NCBI RefSeq assembly: GCF_001742165.1
Contig: NZ_CP016442.1
Coordinates: 248,001 to 312,000 of the forward strand
Source of the DNA: Burkholderia stabilis
GTDB taxonomy: Bacteria > Pseudomonadota > Gammaproteobacteria > Burkholderiales > Burkholderiaceae
Length of the DNA stretch: 64,000 bases
Direction of reading: 5' to 3'
Positions within the stretch are counted from its first letter, which is position 1. Each line of letters starts with the position of its first letter. The position numbers and the translations under genes were made by a program. The notes under the pieces are model-generated. The model made no database searches, was not told the DNA's origin, and saw nothing but the letters and a program-made list of their open reading frames with translations. Positions 54,344-64,000 of this stretch are shown here, piece by piece.

Positions 54344-55066
54344 TTATTGCGACGGCGCGACGTACGGCGCCGCCAGTGCGCCCGACGGACCGCTGAACTG
54401 GAACGTCGGCGACATCGGCAGCGTGGTGGTGCTCACGTTCGCGGCTGCGCGGCTGGTGTAGTCGCGCGTCGCCGGCGCGACCGCGCGGGCGTTCGGCGCA
54501 GCCTTCGGCGGCGACACGATCTTCTGAAGATCGGCGAGGCGCTGCGCGGTCGCGCCGCTCGTACGGCCGAGCGATTGCGCGCGCTTGTACGACTCGGCCG
54601 CGAGGCGCAGGTACAGGTCGCCGAGGTTCTCGTACGCGAGCGAGTAGCCCGGGTTCGATTGCGTCGCGGTGACGAGCGCGGTGCGCGCTTCGTCGTAGCG
54701 GCCGTGCTTCGCGTACAGCGCCGCAAGGTTGTTGTACGGCTCGGGTAGTTCGGGGTACGCCTGCGTGATCGCGACGAACTGCTGGATCGCGTCGTCGTCG
54801 CGGTTCAGGCGGGCCAGCACGGTGCCGCGCTTGAACTGCGCCTGCACGTCGTGCGGGTTCGACGCGATGCGCGCGTCGAGCTGCGCGAGCGCCTGCTTCC
54901 ACTGCTTGCCGGCGATCGACGCGTCGATTTCGGGGGTGCCGTCGGCGGTGGCCGGGGCTTTCTGCGCATACGCTGCGGGGGCCGCGAAAAGCGTCAGCGC
55001 GACGCCCATGACGGTGGTCGCAACGAGGGTCGCAGCGCTGCGCGCGCGGCCGCGATGAGGTTTCAT
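54344..55066 (-). CDS. Exported TPR protein
   Basis: A signal peptide (ATTVMGVALTLFAAPAAYAQ) is followed by about four TPR units (WKQALAQLDARIASNPHDVQ, PEPYNNLAALYAKHGRYDEA, YSLAYENLGDLYLRLAAESY). It probably binds periplasmic partners; the exact role is unknown. The ATG at 55066 is preferred over 55099 because the signal peptide starts there. Confidence 0.85.
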   Translation of the reverse strand: MKPHRGRARSAATLVATTVMGVALTLFAAPAAYAQKAPATADGTPEIDASIAGKQWKQALAQLDARIASNPHDVQAQFKRGTVLARLNRDDDAIQQFVAITQAYPELPEPYNNLAALYAKHGRYDEARTALVTATQSNPGYSLAYENLGDLYLRLAAESYKRAQSLGRTSGATAQRLADLQKIVSPPKAAPNARAVAPATRDYTSRAAANVSTTTLPMSPTFQFSGPSGALAAPYVAPSQ

Positions 55067-55300
55067 AGGCGTAAATCGGAATGTTATACTCCGAGCCATT
55101 CTAACAAAACGTCTGCGCGTTCCGGCGAGCCGCAGACAGTCTTTCTTAGCCTCTCGTGGCCGTCACCGCTGTGCTTGCAGCCTGACCGCCCCATGTGATA
55201 TCGAGGACGCTCGGCCTGGCGCCGCAGCAGATGGTCCGTCCGTTTCGCATGCTGGGCGAGCTTCGCCAGGGCGGTTTCCTTCGGCTCACGGTTCATCTCT

Positions 55301-56698
55301 ATGGAATCACTGCGCATCTACAACACGCTCGCGCGTGACAAGCAAGTTTTCGTGCCGCGCCATCCCGGCGAAGTGCGGATGTACGTATGCGGGATCACCG
55401 TCTACGACTATTGTCACGTGGGCCACGCGCGCATGCTGGTCGTGTTCGACCTCGTCCAGCGCTGGCTGCGTGCGATCGGCTATCGGGTCACGTATGTGCG
55501 CAACATCACCGACATCGACGACAAGATCATCCGCCGCGCGGTCGAGAACGGTGAGACGATCAAGTCGCTGACCGACCGGTTCATCGGCGCGATGCACGAC
55601 GATGAGAGCGCGCTTGGCATCCAGCGGCCCGACATCGAGCCGCGTGCGACGCAATTCATTCCGCAGATGCTCGGGATGATCGAGACGCTCGAGTCGAACG
55701 GCTACGCGTATCAGGCGACCGACGGCGACGTCAATTACTCGGTGCGCAAGTTCGCGAACTACGGGAAGCTGTCGGGCAAGTCGCTCGACGATCTCCGCGC
55801 GGGCGAGCGGTTTGCCGCGAACGACGCGAAGGAAGATCCGCTCGATTTCGTGCTGTGGAAGCGCGCGAAGCCGGAAGATCCGGAAGGCGCGTCGTGGGCG
55901 TCGAAGTACGGGATGGGCCGCCCGGGCTGGCACATCGAGTGCTCGGCGATGGGCTGCACGCTGCTCGGCGAGCATTTCGACATCCACGGCGGCGGGCAGG
56001 ATCTGCAATTCCCGCACCACGAGAACGAGATCGCACAGAGCGAAGGCGCGACCGGCCAGACGTTCGTCAATTACTGGATGCACAACGGCTTCGTGCAGGT
56101 CGACAACGAGAAGATGTCGAAATCGCTCGGCAACTTCTTCACGATCCGCGAAGTGCTCGAACGGTACGACGCCGAGGTCATGCGCTTCTTCATCGTGCGC
56201 ACGCACTACCGGTCGCCGCTCAATTACAGCGACGTGCATCTCGATGATGCGCGCGCGTCGCTCACGCGCCTGTACACCGCGCTGAAGGATGTCGAGGCCG
56301 ACACGCTCGCGCTCGACTGGAACGAGCCGCACGCGCAGCGTTTCGCGGCCGCGATGAACGACGACTTCAACACGCCTGTCGCGGTGGCGACGCTGTTCGA
56401 GCTGGCGGGCGAGGTGAATCGCACGCGCGATGCGTCGCTCGCGCGGCAGCTGAAACAGCTGGCGGGCCTGCTCGGCCTGCTGGGCCGTGAACCGCGCGCG
56501 TTCCTGCAGCAGGCGTCCGGCGCCGCGCAGGCGGGCGCGCTCGCGGTCGACGAGATCGAAGCGAAGATCGCCGCGCGTGTCGCGGCGAAGCAAGCGAAGG
56601 ACTATGCCGAAGCGGACCGGATCCGGGCGGAACTGCTCGAGGCCGGCGTCGCACTTGAAGACAAACCGGGCGGATCGACCGAATGGCGTCGCGTATGA
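55301..56698 (+). CDS. cysS: Cysteinyl-tRNA synthetase
   Basis: A class I synthetase of 465 residues. The zinc Cys of [20 protein letters not shown] overlaps the HIGH motif (HVGH), KMSKS is present in [11 protein letters not shown], and [10 protein letters not shown] carries another zinc ligand. Essential housekeeping gene, transcribed away from the TPR gene. Confidence 0.97.
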   Translation: MESLRIYNTLARDKQVFVPRHPGEVRMYVCGITVYDYCHVGHARMLVVFDLVQRWLRAIGYRVTYVRNITDIDDKIIRRAVENGETIKSLTDRFIGAMHDDESALGIQRPDIEPRATQFIPQMLGMIETLESNGYAYQATDGDVNYSVRKFANYGKLSGKSLDDLRAGERFAANDAKEDPLDFVLWKRAKPEDPEGASWASKYGMGRPGWHIECSAMGCTLLGEHFDIHGGGQDLQFPHHENEIAQSEGATGQTFVNYWMHNGFVQVDNEKMSKSLGNFFTIREVLERYDAEVMRFFIVRTHYRSPLNYSDVHLDDARASLTRLYTALKDVEADTLALDWNEPHAQRFAAAMNDDFNTPVAVATLFELAGEVNRTRDASLARQLKQLAGLLGLLGREPRAFLQQASGAAQAGALAVDEIEAKIAARVAAKQAKDYAEADRIRAELLEAGVALEDKPGGSTEWRRV

Positions 56699-56741
56699 GC
56701 GCGGTGCGTTCCACTGACCGATCCGTCGGGTAGGAGGCAAG

Positions 56742-57566
56742 ATGGCAACGGCCAGAAAAGCGCCGGTCAGGCGCGCGACCCCGGTCGCCGCGCGTCCGGC
56801 AGCCAAGCGCGTGCCGGCGGCGAAAGCAGACGCGACGCGCGCCGTGCCGAACGGCGCGCTCAACGGTCATGCGCAGCCGGCGGCTGCGCTGCCCGCCGAC
56901 GCAGCCCGCAAGGCGCGTGCGTCCGAAGCCGAAGGCGAGGAGGTCGTCGTGCGTCCTGCATACTGGGATAAAGCGTGCGCCGACCTCGTCAAGCGCGACC
57001 GGATCCTGAAGAAACTGATTCCGAAGTTCGGTCCCGCGCATCTCGTGAAGCGCGGCGATCCGTTCGTCACGCTCGCGCGCTCGGTCGTCGGCCAGCAGAT
57101 TTCGGTGCCGTCCGCGCAGTCGCTGTGGGCGCGTATCGAGGACGCCTGTCCGAAACTCGCACCGCAGCCGGTGATCCGGCTCGGCGCGGACAAGCTGATC
57201 GCGTGCGGATTGTCGAAGCGCAAGACGGAATACATCCTCGATCTCGCGCAGCATTTCGTATCGGGCGCGCTGCACGTCGACAAATGGACGTCGATGGACG
57301 ACGAGGACGTGATCGCGGAACTCACGCAGATCCGAGGCATCAGCCGCTGGACGGCCGAGATGTTCCTGATCTTCAACCTGTCGCGGCCGGATGTGCTGCC
57401 GCTCGACGATCCGGGCCTGATCCGCGCGATCAGCGTCAATTATTTCAGCGGGGAACCCGTCACGCGCAGCGAGGCGCGCGAGGTTGCCGCCAACTGGGAA
57501 CCGTGGCGCACCGTTGCGACCTGGTACATGTGGCGCAGTCTCGATGCGCCCGACGCCGACGCCTGA
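56742..57566 (+). CDS. DNA-3-methyladenine glycosylase II (AlkA-like)
   Basis: The HhH-GPD repair glycosylase shows LTQIRGISRWTAEMFLIF (helix-hairpin-helix) and VLPLDDPGLIRAI with the catalytic Asp. It removes alkylated bases. The first 65 residues are Ala/Arg/Lys-rich and disordered, an extension common in this genus. It sits between cysS and accA. Confidence 0.88.
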   Translation: MATARKAPVRRATPVAARPAAKRVPAAKADATRAVPNGALNGHAQPAAALPADAARKARASEAEGEEVVVRPAYWDKACADLVKRDRILKKLIPKFGPAHLVKRGDPFVTLARSVVGQQISVPSAQSLWARIEDACPKLAPQPVIRLGADKLIACGLSKRKTEYILDLAQHFVSGALHVDKWTSMDDEDVIAELTQIRGISRWTAEMFLIFNLSRPDVLPLDDPGLIRAISVNYFSGEPVTRSEAREVAANWEPWRTVATWYMWRSLDAPDADA

Positions 57567-57669
57567 GTGGCGGCTATCGGGTTTTAAACATCAATAGTTG
57601 AGAGCCGGTTTTGAGCGTCGCCCGCGCGGGTAGAATACGCGCTGCCGCAAGACCCAAGGATTCGAACAC

Positions 57670-58641
57670 ATGAAGACCACGTTTCTGGATTTCGAACAGC
57701 CGATCGCCGAACTCGAGGCCAAGATCGAAGAGCTGCGATTCGTGCAGGACGACTCGGCTGTCGATATTTCGGAAGAAATCGAGCGGCTGTCGAAGAAAAG
57801 CCAGCAACTGACGAAAGACCTCTACGCGAACCTGTCGCCGTGGCAGGTTTCGCAGATCGCGCGGCATCCGCAGCGTCCGTACACGCTCGATTACGTCGCC
57901 GAACTGTTTACCGATTTCCACGAACTGCATGGCGACCGCGCGTTCGCGGACGACCTGTCGATCGTCGGCGGGCTCGCGCGCTTCGGCGGCCATCCGTGCA
58001 TGGTGATCGGTCATCAGAAGGGCCGCGACACGAAGGAGCGCGCCGCGCGCAACTTCGGGATGCCGCGTCCGGAAGGCTATCGCAAGGCCGAACGCCTGAT
58101 GCGTCTTGCCGAGAAATTCGGGCTGCCGATCTTCACGTTCGTCGACACGCCGGGCGCATACCCGGGCATCGGCGCGGAAGAGCGCGGCCAGTCGGAGGCG
58201 ATCGGCCGCAACCTGTACGTGATGGCCGAGCTGAAGACGCCGATCATCACGACGGTGATTGGCGAGGGCGGCTCGGGTGGCGCGCTCGCGATCGCCGTGG
58301 CCGACACCGTGATGATGCTGCAGTTCTCGACCTACTCGGTGATCTCGCCGGAAGGGTGCGCGTCGATCCTGTGGAAGAGCGCCGCGAAGGCGCCCGAAGC
58401 CGCGGAAGCGCTGGGCCTGACCGCACACCGCCTGAAGGCGCTCGGCCTGATCGACAAGATCATCAACGAGCCGCTCGGCGGCGCGCATCGCGATCCGAAG
58501 GGCATGGCTGCGCTGCTGCGCCGCGCGCTCGCCGATTCGCTGCGCCAGTTCCAGGGCATGAGCATCGATGCGCTGCGCGAGCGCCGCTTCGAGCGCCTGA
58601 TGGCCTACGGCAAGTTCAAGGAAACCACGCCGGGCGCATGA
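57670..58641 (+). CDS. accA: Acetyl-CoA carboxylase carboxyltransferase subunit alpha
   Basis: With AccD it moves the carboxyl group from biotin to acetyl-CoA in fatty acid synthesis. [40 protein letters not shown] and [15 protein letters not shown] are typical, and the 323-residue length is normal. Confidence 0.97.
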   Translation: MKTTFLDFEQPIAELEAKIEELRFVQDDSAVDISEEIERLSKKSQQLTKDLYANLSPWQVSQIARHPQRPYTLDYVAELFTDFHELHGDRAFADDLSIVGGLARFGGHPCMVIGHQKGRDTKERAARNFGMPRPEGYRKAERLMRLAEKFGLPIFTFVDTPGAYPGIGAEERGQSEAIGRNLYVMAELKTPIITTVIGEGGSGGALAIAVADTVMMLQFSTYSVISPEGCASILWKSAAKAPEAAEALGLTAHRLKALGLIDKIINEPLGGAHRDPKGMAALLRRALADSLRQFQGMSIDALRERRFERLMAYGKFKETTPGA

Positions 58642-58687
58642 CCGGCTGCGTACTCAATTCGCGCGCCGCTGCGCGCGCGACCATCTC

Positions 58688-60118
58688 GTGATCCCGCCGA
58701 CCGAATTCTCCGCCGACCGCGTCGTACTCGACGCGGTCGGCGTTGCGCTTTCCGGCATGCCGGCCGACACGCGCATTGCGATCGCATATAGCGGCGGCCT
58801 CGATTCGACGGTGCTGCTCGACGCGGCCGTGCGCGTCGCGGGCGCGTCGCGCTGCGTCGCGCTGCACGTGCATCACGGCCTGAGCGCAAATGCCGATGCA
58901 TGGGTCGCGCATGCGGAAGCGAGCGCGGCGCGGCTCGGCGTCGAATTCGAATCGATGCGCGTCGACGTGCCGCGCGACAGCGGCCTCGGCATCGAGGCAA
59001 GTGCGCGCGAGCGTCGCTATGCGGCGCTCGATGCGATGTGCGAACGCCACGGCGCGGCCGCGCTGTGGCTCGCGCAACATGCGGACGACCAGGCCGAAAC
59101 CGTGCTGCTGCAACTGTTGCGCGGCGCAGGGATCGCGGGGCTCGCCGCAATGGCGCCGCGCTACCGGCCTGACGGCGCGATCGTCGAGCGGGTGCGTCCG
59201 CTGCTGCGACTGTTGCGCGCGCAACTCGAGCGCTATGCGACGCAGCACGCGCTTGCATGGATCGACGACGAATCGAACGGCGACACGCGCTATGCGCGCA
59301 ATGCGCTGCGCATCGACGTGCTGCCGGCGCTGGCCGTGCATTTCCCGGGCTTTCGCGACGCGCTCGGCCGCGCGGCCCAGCATGCGGCCGCTGCGCAGCG
59401 GCTCCTCGACGATCTGGCCGAACTGGATTTCGCCGTCGCGTCGCGCGACGACGGGCAGGCGCTGTCCCGGGACGCGCTGGTCGCGTTCGACGACACGCGC
59501 GGCGCGAACCTGCTGCGCTTCTGGATGCGCCGGCTCGGTTTGCCGGGGGCGTCGGCTGCGCGGCTCGCCAACATGATGCGGCAGTTGCGTGCCGCGCACG
59601 ACGCCCATGCGTTGCGCGTCGATCACGCGGGGCAATGCCTGCGACTCTATCGCGATGTCGTGTACTGGGAAGCAGGCGACAGCGCCGAGCCGGCCGACGA
59701 CGGTACGGGCACGCCGCACCCGGAATCGGTGCTTGCGTGGGCCGGGCAGGAAGTCTGGCACCTGCCGGGATGGCGCGGCACGTTCGTGTTCGCGCCGGCC
59801 GGCGCAGGCAGCACCGATGCGGTGCCCGAGGCGCTGCTGCGCGGTGCGCGGCTTGCGGTGCGTGCCCGCGCAGGCGGCGAGCGGATGCGCACCTCGCCGG
59901 GCGGGCCGGGCCGGACGCTGAAAAACCTGTTCCAGGAGCGCGGCGTGCCGGCATGGCAGCGCGACGTGCCGCTGTTGTTCGCGGGCGACCGGCTGATCTA
60001 CGTGCCGCGGCTTGGCGTGAATCGCGACGTCGGGTCGCCCGACGGTGAGACGTCCGGCGACGGTGAAGACGGAGAATGGCGCCGCATCGAATGGCGTCCG
60101 GACCTGCTGATCGCGTAA
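58688..60118 (+). CDS. tilS: tRNA(Ile)-lysidine synthase
   Basis: It changes C34 of the AUA-reading tRNA-Ile to lysidine. The ATP-binding loop YSGGLDST lies near residues 36-43, followed by HHGLSANAD and the QHADDQAETVLLQLLRGAG block. The C-terminal domain holds RTLKNLFQERGVPAWQRDVP. GTG start 46 bp after accA. Confidence 0.95.
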   Translation: MIPPTEFSADRVVLDAVGVALSGMPADTRIAIAYSGGLDSTVLLDAAVRVAGASRCVALHVHHGLSANADAWVAHAEASAARLGVEFESMRVDVPRDSGLGIEASARERRYAALDAMCERHGAAALWLAQHADDQAETVLLQLLRGAGIAGLAAMAPRYRPDGAIVERVRPLLRLLRAQLERYATQHALAWIDDESNGDTRYARNALRIDVLPALAVHFPGFRDALGRAAQHAAAAQRLLDDLAELDFAVASRDDGQALSRDALVAFDDTRGANLLRFWMRRLGLPGASAARLANMMRQLRAAHDAHALRVDHAGQCLRLYRDVVYWEAGDSAEPADDGTGTPHPESVLAWAGQEVWHLPGWRGTFVFAPAGAGSTDAVPEALLRGARLAVRARAGGERMRTSPGGPGRTLKNLFQERGVPAWQRDVPLLFAGDRLIYVPRLGVNRDVGSPDGETSGDGEDGEWRRIEWRPDLLIA

Positions 60119-60461
60119 TCGGGTGGGGGCTTCGGGCAGGATGATGGCGTGCCTGTTTTCACCATTTGGTAAACAGCGCCGGAACGGCTCTGGGCGCGGC
60201 AGGCGGCTTGTCAAGCGGGCTTCTATCGGGTACGCTCGGACGTTTGCTCGGCTCGATTTTTGAGCGATTTGTGCAGGTTTTCCGCGTGACGTACCCGGTT
60301 TGCGCGGCCTGATCGGCCTTCCGGGCAAAATCCGTCACGCTTGCGCGTTGCGTCCCAGCCGTCCCCCTCGTCGTCCGTCCACAGCCACAAGCCGCGTGAC
60401 CGAACGGCTACGCGGCCTGCCCAGCGCGCCCGTGCGGTTTCTCCTCCAGTTCAGAACGACA
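60119..60461. other. Intergenic region before lysC
   Basis: No gene or clear site is seen apart from an AT-richer stretch near 60150-60270 that could hold the lysC promoter. Confidence 0.4.
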
Positions 60462-61715
60462 ATGGCACTCATCGTACACAAATACGGCGGCACTTCGATG
60501 GGCTCGGTCGAGCGCATCAAGAACGTCGCGAAACGCGTCGCAAAATGGCATCAGGCCGGGCACCAGATGGTGGTCGTGCCTTCGGCGATGTCCGGCGAAA
60601 CCAACCGTCTGCTCGGTCTTGCGAAAGAGATCTCGAGCCAGCCGAGCCCGCGTGAGCTCGACATGATCGCGTCGACCGGCGAGCAGGTCAGCGTCGGCCT
60701 GCTGTCGATCGCGCTGCAGGAAATCGGCGTCGAGGCCGTGAGCTACGCCGGCTGGCAAGTACCGATCAAGACCGACAGCGCATTCACGAAAGCACGCATT
60801 CACTCGATCGACGACGAGCGCGTGAAGGCCGATCTGAACGCGGGCAAGGTCGTGATCATCACGGGCTTCCAGGGCGTCGATCCGGACGGTCACATCACGA
60901 CGCTGGGCCGGGGCGGCTCGGACACGTCGGCGGTGGCGGTGGCGGCTGCGCTGGGCGCCGAAGAGTGCCTGATCTACACGGACGTCGACGGCGTCTACAC
61001 GACCGACCCGCGTGTGGTCGAAGAGGCGCGACGCCTCGATCGCGTGACGTTCGAAGAGATGCTGGAAATGGCCAGCCTCGGTTCGAAGGTCCTGCAGATC
61101 CGCTCGGTCGAATTCGCCGGCAAATTCCAGGTGAAGACGCGTGTGCTGTCGAGCCTGACCGATCCGCTGATTGCGCTCGACGAAGAAATGCGCTCGGGCA
61201 CCCTGATTACTTTTGAAGAAGACGAGACCATGGAAAAGGCAGTCATTTCCGGCATCGCGTTCCAGCGCGACGAAGCACGTATTGCTGTGATGGGCGTGCC
61301 CGACAAGCCGGGTATCGCGTATCAGATCCTCGGCCCGGTCGCCGACGCAAACGTCGACGTCGACATGATCATCCAGAACCAGAGCGTCGAAGGCAAGACG
61401 GACTTCACGTTCACGGTCGGCCGCGGCGATTACCAGAAGGCGATGGACATCCTCACCAACCAGGTGAAGGGCCACGTGAATGCGGAGCAGGTGCAGGGCG
61501 ATCCGAAGGTGTCGAAGGTGTCGGTCGTCGGCGTCGGCATGCGTTCGCACGTGGGTGTCGCGAGCAAGATGTTCCGCACGCTGTCGGAAGAGGGCATCAA
61601 CATCCAGATGATCTCGACGTCCGAAATCAAGATTTCGGTGCTGATCGACGAGAAATACATGGAACTGGCCGTCCGCGCGCTGCACAAGGCATTCGAACTC
61701 GACCAGGCGTCGTGA
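60462..61715 (+). CDS. lysC: Aspartate kinase
   Basis: It phosphorylates aspartate, the first step to lysine, threonine and methionine. The kinase start [40 protein letters not shown] and two C-terminal ACT domains ([40 protein letters not shown]) are present. At 417 residues it is of the type feedback-regulated through ACT domains. ATG chosen by homology to the family start; the frame is open further upstream. Confidence 0.96.
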   Translation: MALIVHKYGGTSMGSVERIKNVAKRVAKWHQAGHQMVVVPSAMSGETNRLLGLAKEISSQPSPRELDMIASTGEQVSVGLLSIALQEIGVEAVSYAGWQVPIKTDSAFTKARIHSIDDERVKADLNAGKVVIITGFQGVDPDGHITTLGRGGSDTSAVAVAAALGAEECLIYTDVDGVYTTDPRVVEEARRLDRVTFEEMLEMASLGSKVLQIRSVEFAGKFQVKTRVLSSLTDPLIALDEEMRSGTLITFEEDETMEKAVISGIAFQRDEARIAVMGVPDKPGIAYQILGPVADANVDVDMIIQNQSVEGKTDFTFTVGRGDYQKAMDILTNQVKGHVNAEQVQGDPKVSKVSVVGVGMRSHVGVASKMFRTLSEEGINIQMISTSEIKISVLIDEKYMELAVRALHKAFELDQAS

Positions 61716-61825
61716 ATTTTTTGTGATGCATTGAAGAAAATGCATCACGGAAATTGACCAACGGCTCCAAACCCTATATGATCTTGTTCTCGTCGCACTG
61801 CCTCCCTGGTGCGAGCGAAAGTTTG

Positions 61826-61919
61826 GGAGACGTGGCCGAGAGGTCGAAGGCACTCCCCTGCTAAGGGAGCATCTGGGCCAAAACCTGGATCGAGGGTTCG
61901 AATCCCTCCGTCTCCGCCA
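61826..61919 (+). tRNA. tRNA-Ser(GCU)
   Basis: Acceptor GGAGACG pairs with CGTCTCC, the anticodon loop is CTGCTAA (GCT), a long variable arm is present as expected for Ser, the T loop is GGTTCGAATCC, and CCA is encoded. Confidence 0.97.
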
Positions 61920-61934
61920 GAAATGGCGGAACTA

Positions 61935-61970
61935 GCCCCGCAAGTTCTAGGACTTGCGGGGCTTTTCTTT
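61935..61970 (+). terminator. Rho-independent terminator of tRNA-Ser
   Basis: GCCCCGCAAGT and ACTTGCGGGGC form an 11-bp stem with a 6-base loop, followed by TTTTCTTT. The T-run is the target of the ISL3 insertion and is duplicated by it. Confidence 0.92.
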
Positions 61971-63276
61971 GGTTCATCGCGGAATTCCGGGGAAGGCGGC
62001 GCGGATTTTGAGGAAGAAGTATTCCTCGTCGCGGTACCCGTATGCCCTGCGTTTGATGACCTTGATGGTGTTGTTGATGCCTTCGACGACGCTGGTATTG
62101 AGCGGATGGCGGCAGCGGGCGAGGATTCCGTGCCAGTAACCCTGCAGACGCTGCGCAAACAGTTGCAGCGCGGCAATCCCGCTTTGCCGAGCTTGCTCGA
62201 TCCATTGCTCCCAAGCTTTTTGCGCCCAAGCTGGCTTCCGGTAGAACCACAGCCGCTTGAGTTCGTCGCGTAGCACGTAGACGCACAGCAACGGCTGATT
62301 GGCGGCCAGCAGTTCCTTCAGATGCACGGCCTGTTCCTGCTTCAGGTTGCGGCGGTTGCGCAGCAGCAGCCAACGACTGGACTTCAGAACCTTCCGGGCC
62401 GGCCGGTCGTGGCGCAACTGATTGGCCTGATCCACGCGCACCCGATCGATGACTTCGCGCCCGTACTTGGCGACGACGTGGAACAAGTCGTAGACCACCT
62501 CGGCCTGCGGACACTGCGCCTTGATCTCCAGCTCGTAGGCCGTGGTCATGTCGATCGCAACCGCTTCGATGCGCTCGGCGACGCCCGCGGGAAGCTGTTC
62601 GAAGAAGGCTCGGGCCGTTTCGCGCGAGCGTCCCGCCCCAATCCAGAGCACTTGCCGGCCGATCGGATCGACCACCACCGTGGCGTAGCGATGGCCTTTA
62701 TGGAGCGCGAACTCGTCCATCGCCAGATAGCGGATGGTCGACCAGTCCGGCTCGGCCACGCGTGCCCGCAGGCGCATCTTGTCGATTGATTTGACCGTAT
62801 GCCAGCCCAGGTCGTAGAAGGCGGCTACCGCCTGCACGCTGGCCGCTTGCAGCAGCTTCTCGCAGGCCTTGGCGAATCGCTCCGTCACCCGCTGGTAGCG
62901 GCCCAGCCAGCCAAGCTTCTCCAGCCTCGGCCCGCCGCAGCGTTCGCACCAGACCCGGCGGCGGGGCACGTGCAACACCACCCGGTACTCGAACAACGGC
63001 AGATCGCGCACGCGCCGCACCGTCGTTTCATGAATCTGCTGGCAACGCGCTCCGCATTGCTCGCAGTACATGACCTTGCTGACCGGTTTCAAGTACAGCG
63101 ACAGCGTGCGGCTTTCGCCCTCCGGCCACTCCACCCGCTCCAGCCGATAGCCTGTCCAGCAACCCAGTGCCTGAAGTGTCTTGCGATCGAGCAATTCTTC
63201 CTCCTGACCTCCATAAAGTCAGGCATCAGGTTACGCAATCGCCCTCCAAGGCTCCACGGGTTCCCGCGATGAACCT
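61971..63276 (-). mobile_element. ISL3-family insertion sequence
   Basis: The ends are GGTTCATCGCGGAATTCC on the left and, reversed, GGTTCATCGCGGGAACCC on the right. The flanks carry the 8-bp duplication TTTTCTTT (61963-61970 and 63277-63284), the size known for ISL3. The element is 1306 bp with one intact transposase gene. Confidence 0.93.
61974..63194 (-). CDS. ISL3-family transposase
   Basis: The 406-residue transposase has an N-terminal zinc-finger region (VMYCEQCGARC, VWCERCGG), an HTH near residue 120, the DDE core (YLAMDEFALHKGH, AVAIDMTTAYELEI) and the Glu in NTSVVEGINNTIKVIKRRAY. The stop codon lies inside the inverted repeat. Confidence 0.93.
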   Translation of the reverse strand: MLDRKTLQALGCWTGYRLERVEWPEGESRTLSLYLKPVSKVMYCEQCGARCQQIHETTVRRVRDLPLFEYRVVLHVPRRRVWCERCGGPRLEKLGWLGRYQRVTERFAKACEKLLQAASVQAVAAFYDLGWHTVKSIDKMRLRARVAEPDWSTIRYLAMDEFALHKGHRYATVVVDPIGRQVLWIGAGRSRETARAFFEQLPAGVAERIEAVAIDMTTAYELEIKAQCPQAEVVYDLFHVVAKYGREVIDRVRVDQANQLRHDRPARKVLKSSRWLLLRNRRNLKQEQAVHLKELLAANQPLLCVYVLRDELKRLWFYRKPAWAQKAWEQWIEQARQSGIAALQLFAQRLQGYWHGILARCRHPLNTSVVEGINNTIKVIKRRAYGYRDEEYFFLKIRAAFPGIPR

Positions 63277-64000
63277 TTTCTTTTTCCGGTGCCGCGCGCG
63301 ATGTATTCGGCGCTGTCGGGCCGGACCATCGGCAAGCCCGGTTGTTCTGGATAGCCAATCAATGCGGCGAACTTCGCGCGGATCGAGCGCGCTCATCCGG
63401 CGTGTGGCGAACTCGAGCGATAGTGCGCGGCGTGTGCGTCTCGATTGACGCGACTCGCGATGACTTTGCTGGCGAGTGCGGATACCGTTCGGGCTACCCG
63501 CTGTCATCGACCAGTCTCGATGCAGACATCCTCTCGATCGCTCGCCTTCTCGAATAACACAACGCGCATCGTGCAGCGGCGATGTGCGTATACGTACGTC
63601 TGCGTCGTCAGTGTCGGCGGCCGGGGAGGGGGGGCGTGAAAGATGCCGTGCGTGCCACGTTGCCCGACGATGGGCCGAGCATTCGTGCGGGCAGCGTCGA
63701 GCAAGATCTAATGAAATAAAAATGAAAGTATTTTTGTAAGGAAAGAGGCATCGCCAGATCGCCTTCCGGCGCGACCCTGTTCGCCGGGTTCCGGCCCTCC
63801 GAAATGGGGCGTCGCTGCCAAAATTGCGGCGCTGCATCGATTTGCGCAGCGAGCGCGGTCGCGAAATACGAAAAATTACTCAGCGAAATCAGCATCTTGG
63901 ATCGATGTAAAAAATTGAGGCTCTGCTGCGCTGCAGAAAATAATCAATCGCCTTATGCTGGTTAACCCGATCGCGTTTGAGCGGCATCAAGTTTTTCCGT
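63277..64000. other. Region after the IS; no convincing gene
   Basis: Short frames exist on both strands but none has recognisable protein character. The last 100 bases are AT-rich (63840-63960) and may precede a gene beyond the window. Confidence 0.4.

Noticed and set aside
55307..56863. 518-residue minus-strand frame
   Set aside because: Antisense shadow of cysS.
46292..63232. 15-bp identity GTCAGGCATCAGGTT at 46292 and 63218
   Set aside because: The second copy is internal to the ISL3 element, not at its end, and no other ISL3 sequence is near 46292; probably chance or a trace too short to use.
63226..63895. Overlapping short frames after the ISL3 element
   Set aside because: Partly inside the IS end and otherwise without protein character on either strand.

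Overview
The window joins two kinds of DNA. From base 1 to about 46.2 kb it is a GC-rich conjugative element, either an integrated plasmid or an ICE; no integrase, replication gene or mating-pair gene is inside the window. From about 46.6 kb to the end it is ordinary Burkholderia-type (cepacia-complex-like) chromosome 1: suhB, an RNA methyltransferase, cysE, lpxH, ppiB, ppiA, a TPR protein, cysS, a DNA glycosylase, accA, tilS, lysC and tRNA-Ser(GCU). The gene order and the proteins point to that genus; this is recognition from memory, not a database result.

Element, left arm (1-15 kb): a series of small plus-strand transcription units of mostly unknown proteins. Several carry repeated MerR/excisionase-like HTH domains (two HTH at 462, two HTH plus ankyrin repeats at 3098, up to four HTH at 6312); two more carry ankyrin-type repeats (12422, 14434). 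An IS21-family element has cut off the tail of the first HTH gene. Further genes are a HicA-like protein, an LRAT-domain protein and, on the minus strand at 15-17.6 kb, an operon with a degenerate HNH protein. A 1.7-kb stretch without genes and an IS5-family insertion follow.

Element, transfer and maintenance core (20.5-33.7 kb): a ribbon-helix-helix (RHH) protein, a VirD4/HerA-like ATPase fused to an exonuclease VII large-subunit-like domain, a tail-anchored protein, a membrane-anchored TraD/TrwB coupling protein, a small membrane protein and a MOBF relaxase-helicase (TraI/TrwC type). A divergent ParA operon with tandem-RHH proteins comes next. Element, right arm (34-46 kb): probable leading-region genes in three clusters, each behind a related leader of about 230-270 bp, then a PAAR / VRR-NUC nuclease / DUF3396 cassette that looks like a type VI effector-immunity set, a SRAP (yedK-type) protein, an XRE regulator, a lipoprotein and a GIY-YIG protein.

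Three repeated non-coding systems tie the element together and are absent from the chromosomal part: (1) a palindrome GTGCC-NN-GGCAC, 22 perfect or one-mismatch-free copies plus several imperfect ones; (2) a set of promoters with an invariant 16-bp spacer, often preceded by GGTCGACCGTTCGTCCGA, with the palindrome 80, 80, 80, 90 or 101 bases upstream of the -35 box, that is on one face of the helix; (3) short hairpins between genes, different in sequence but with perfect stems and often GNRA or UNCG loops. Together they look like a plasmid-wide regulatory network, perhaps read by the RHH proteins beside ParA. I judge this network and the ATPase-ExoVII fusion to be the most novel content.
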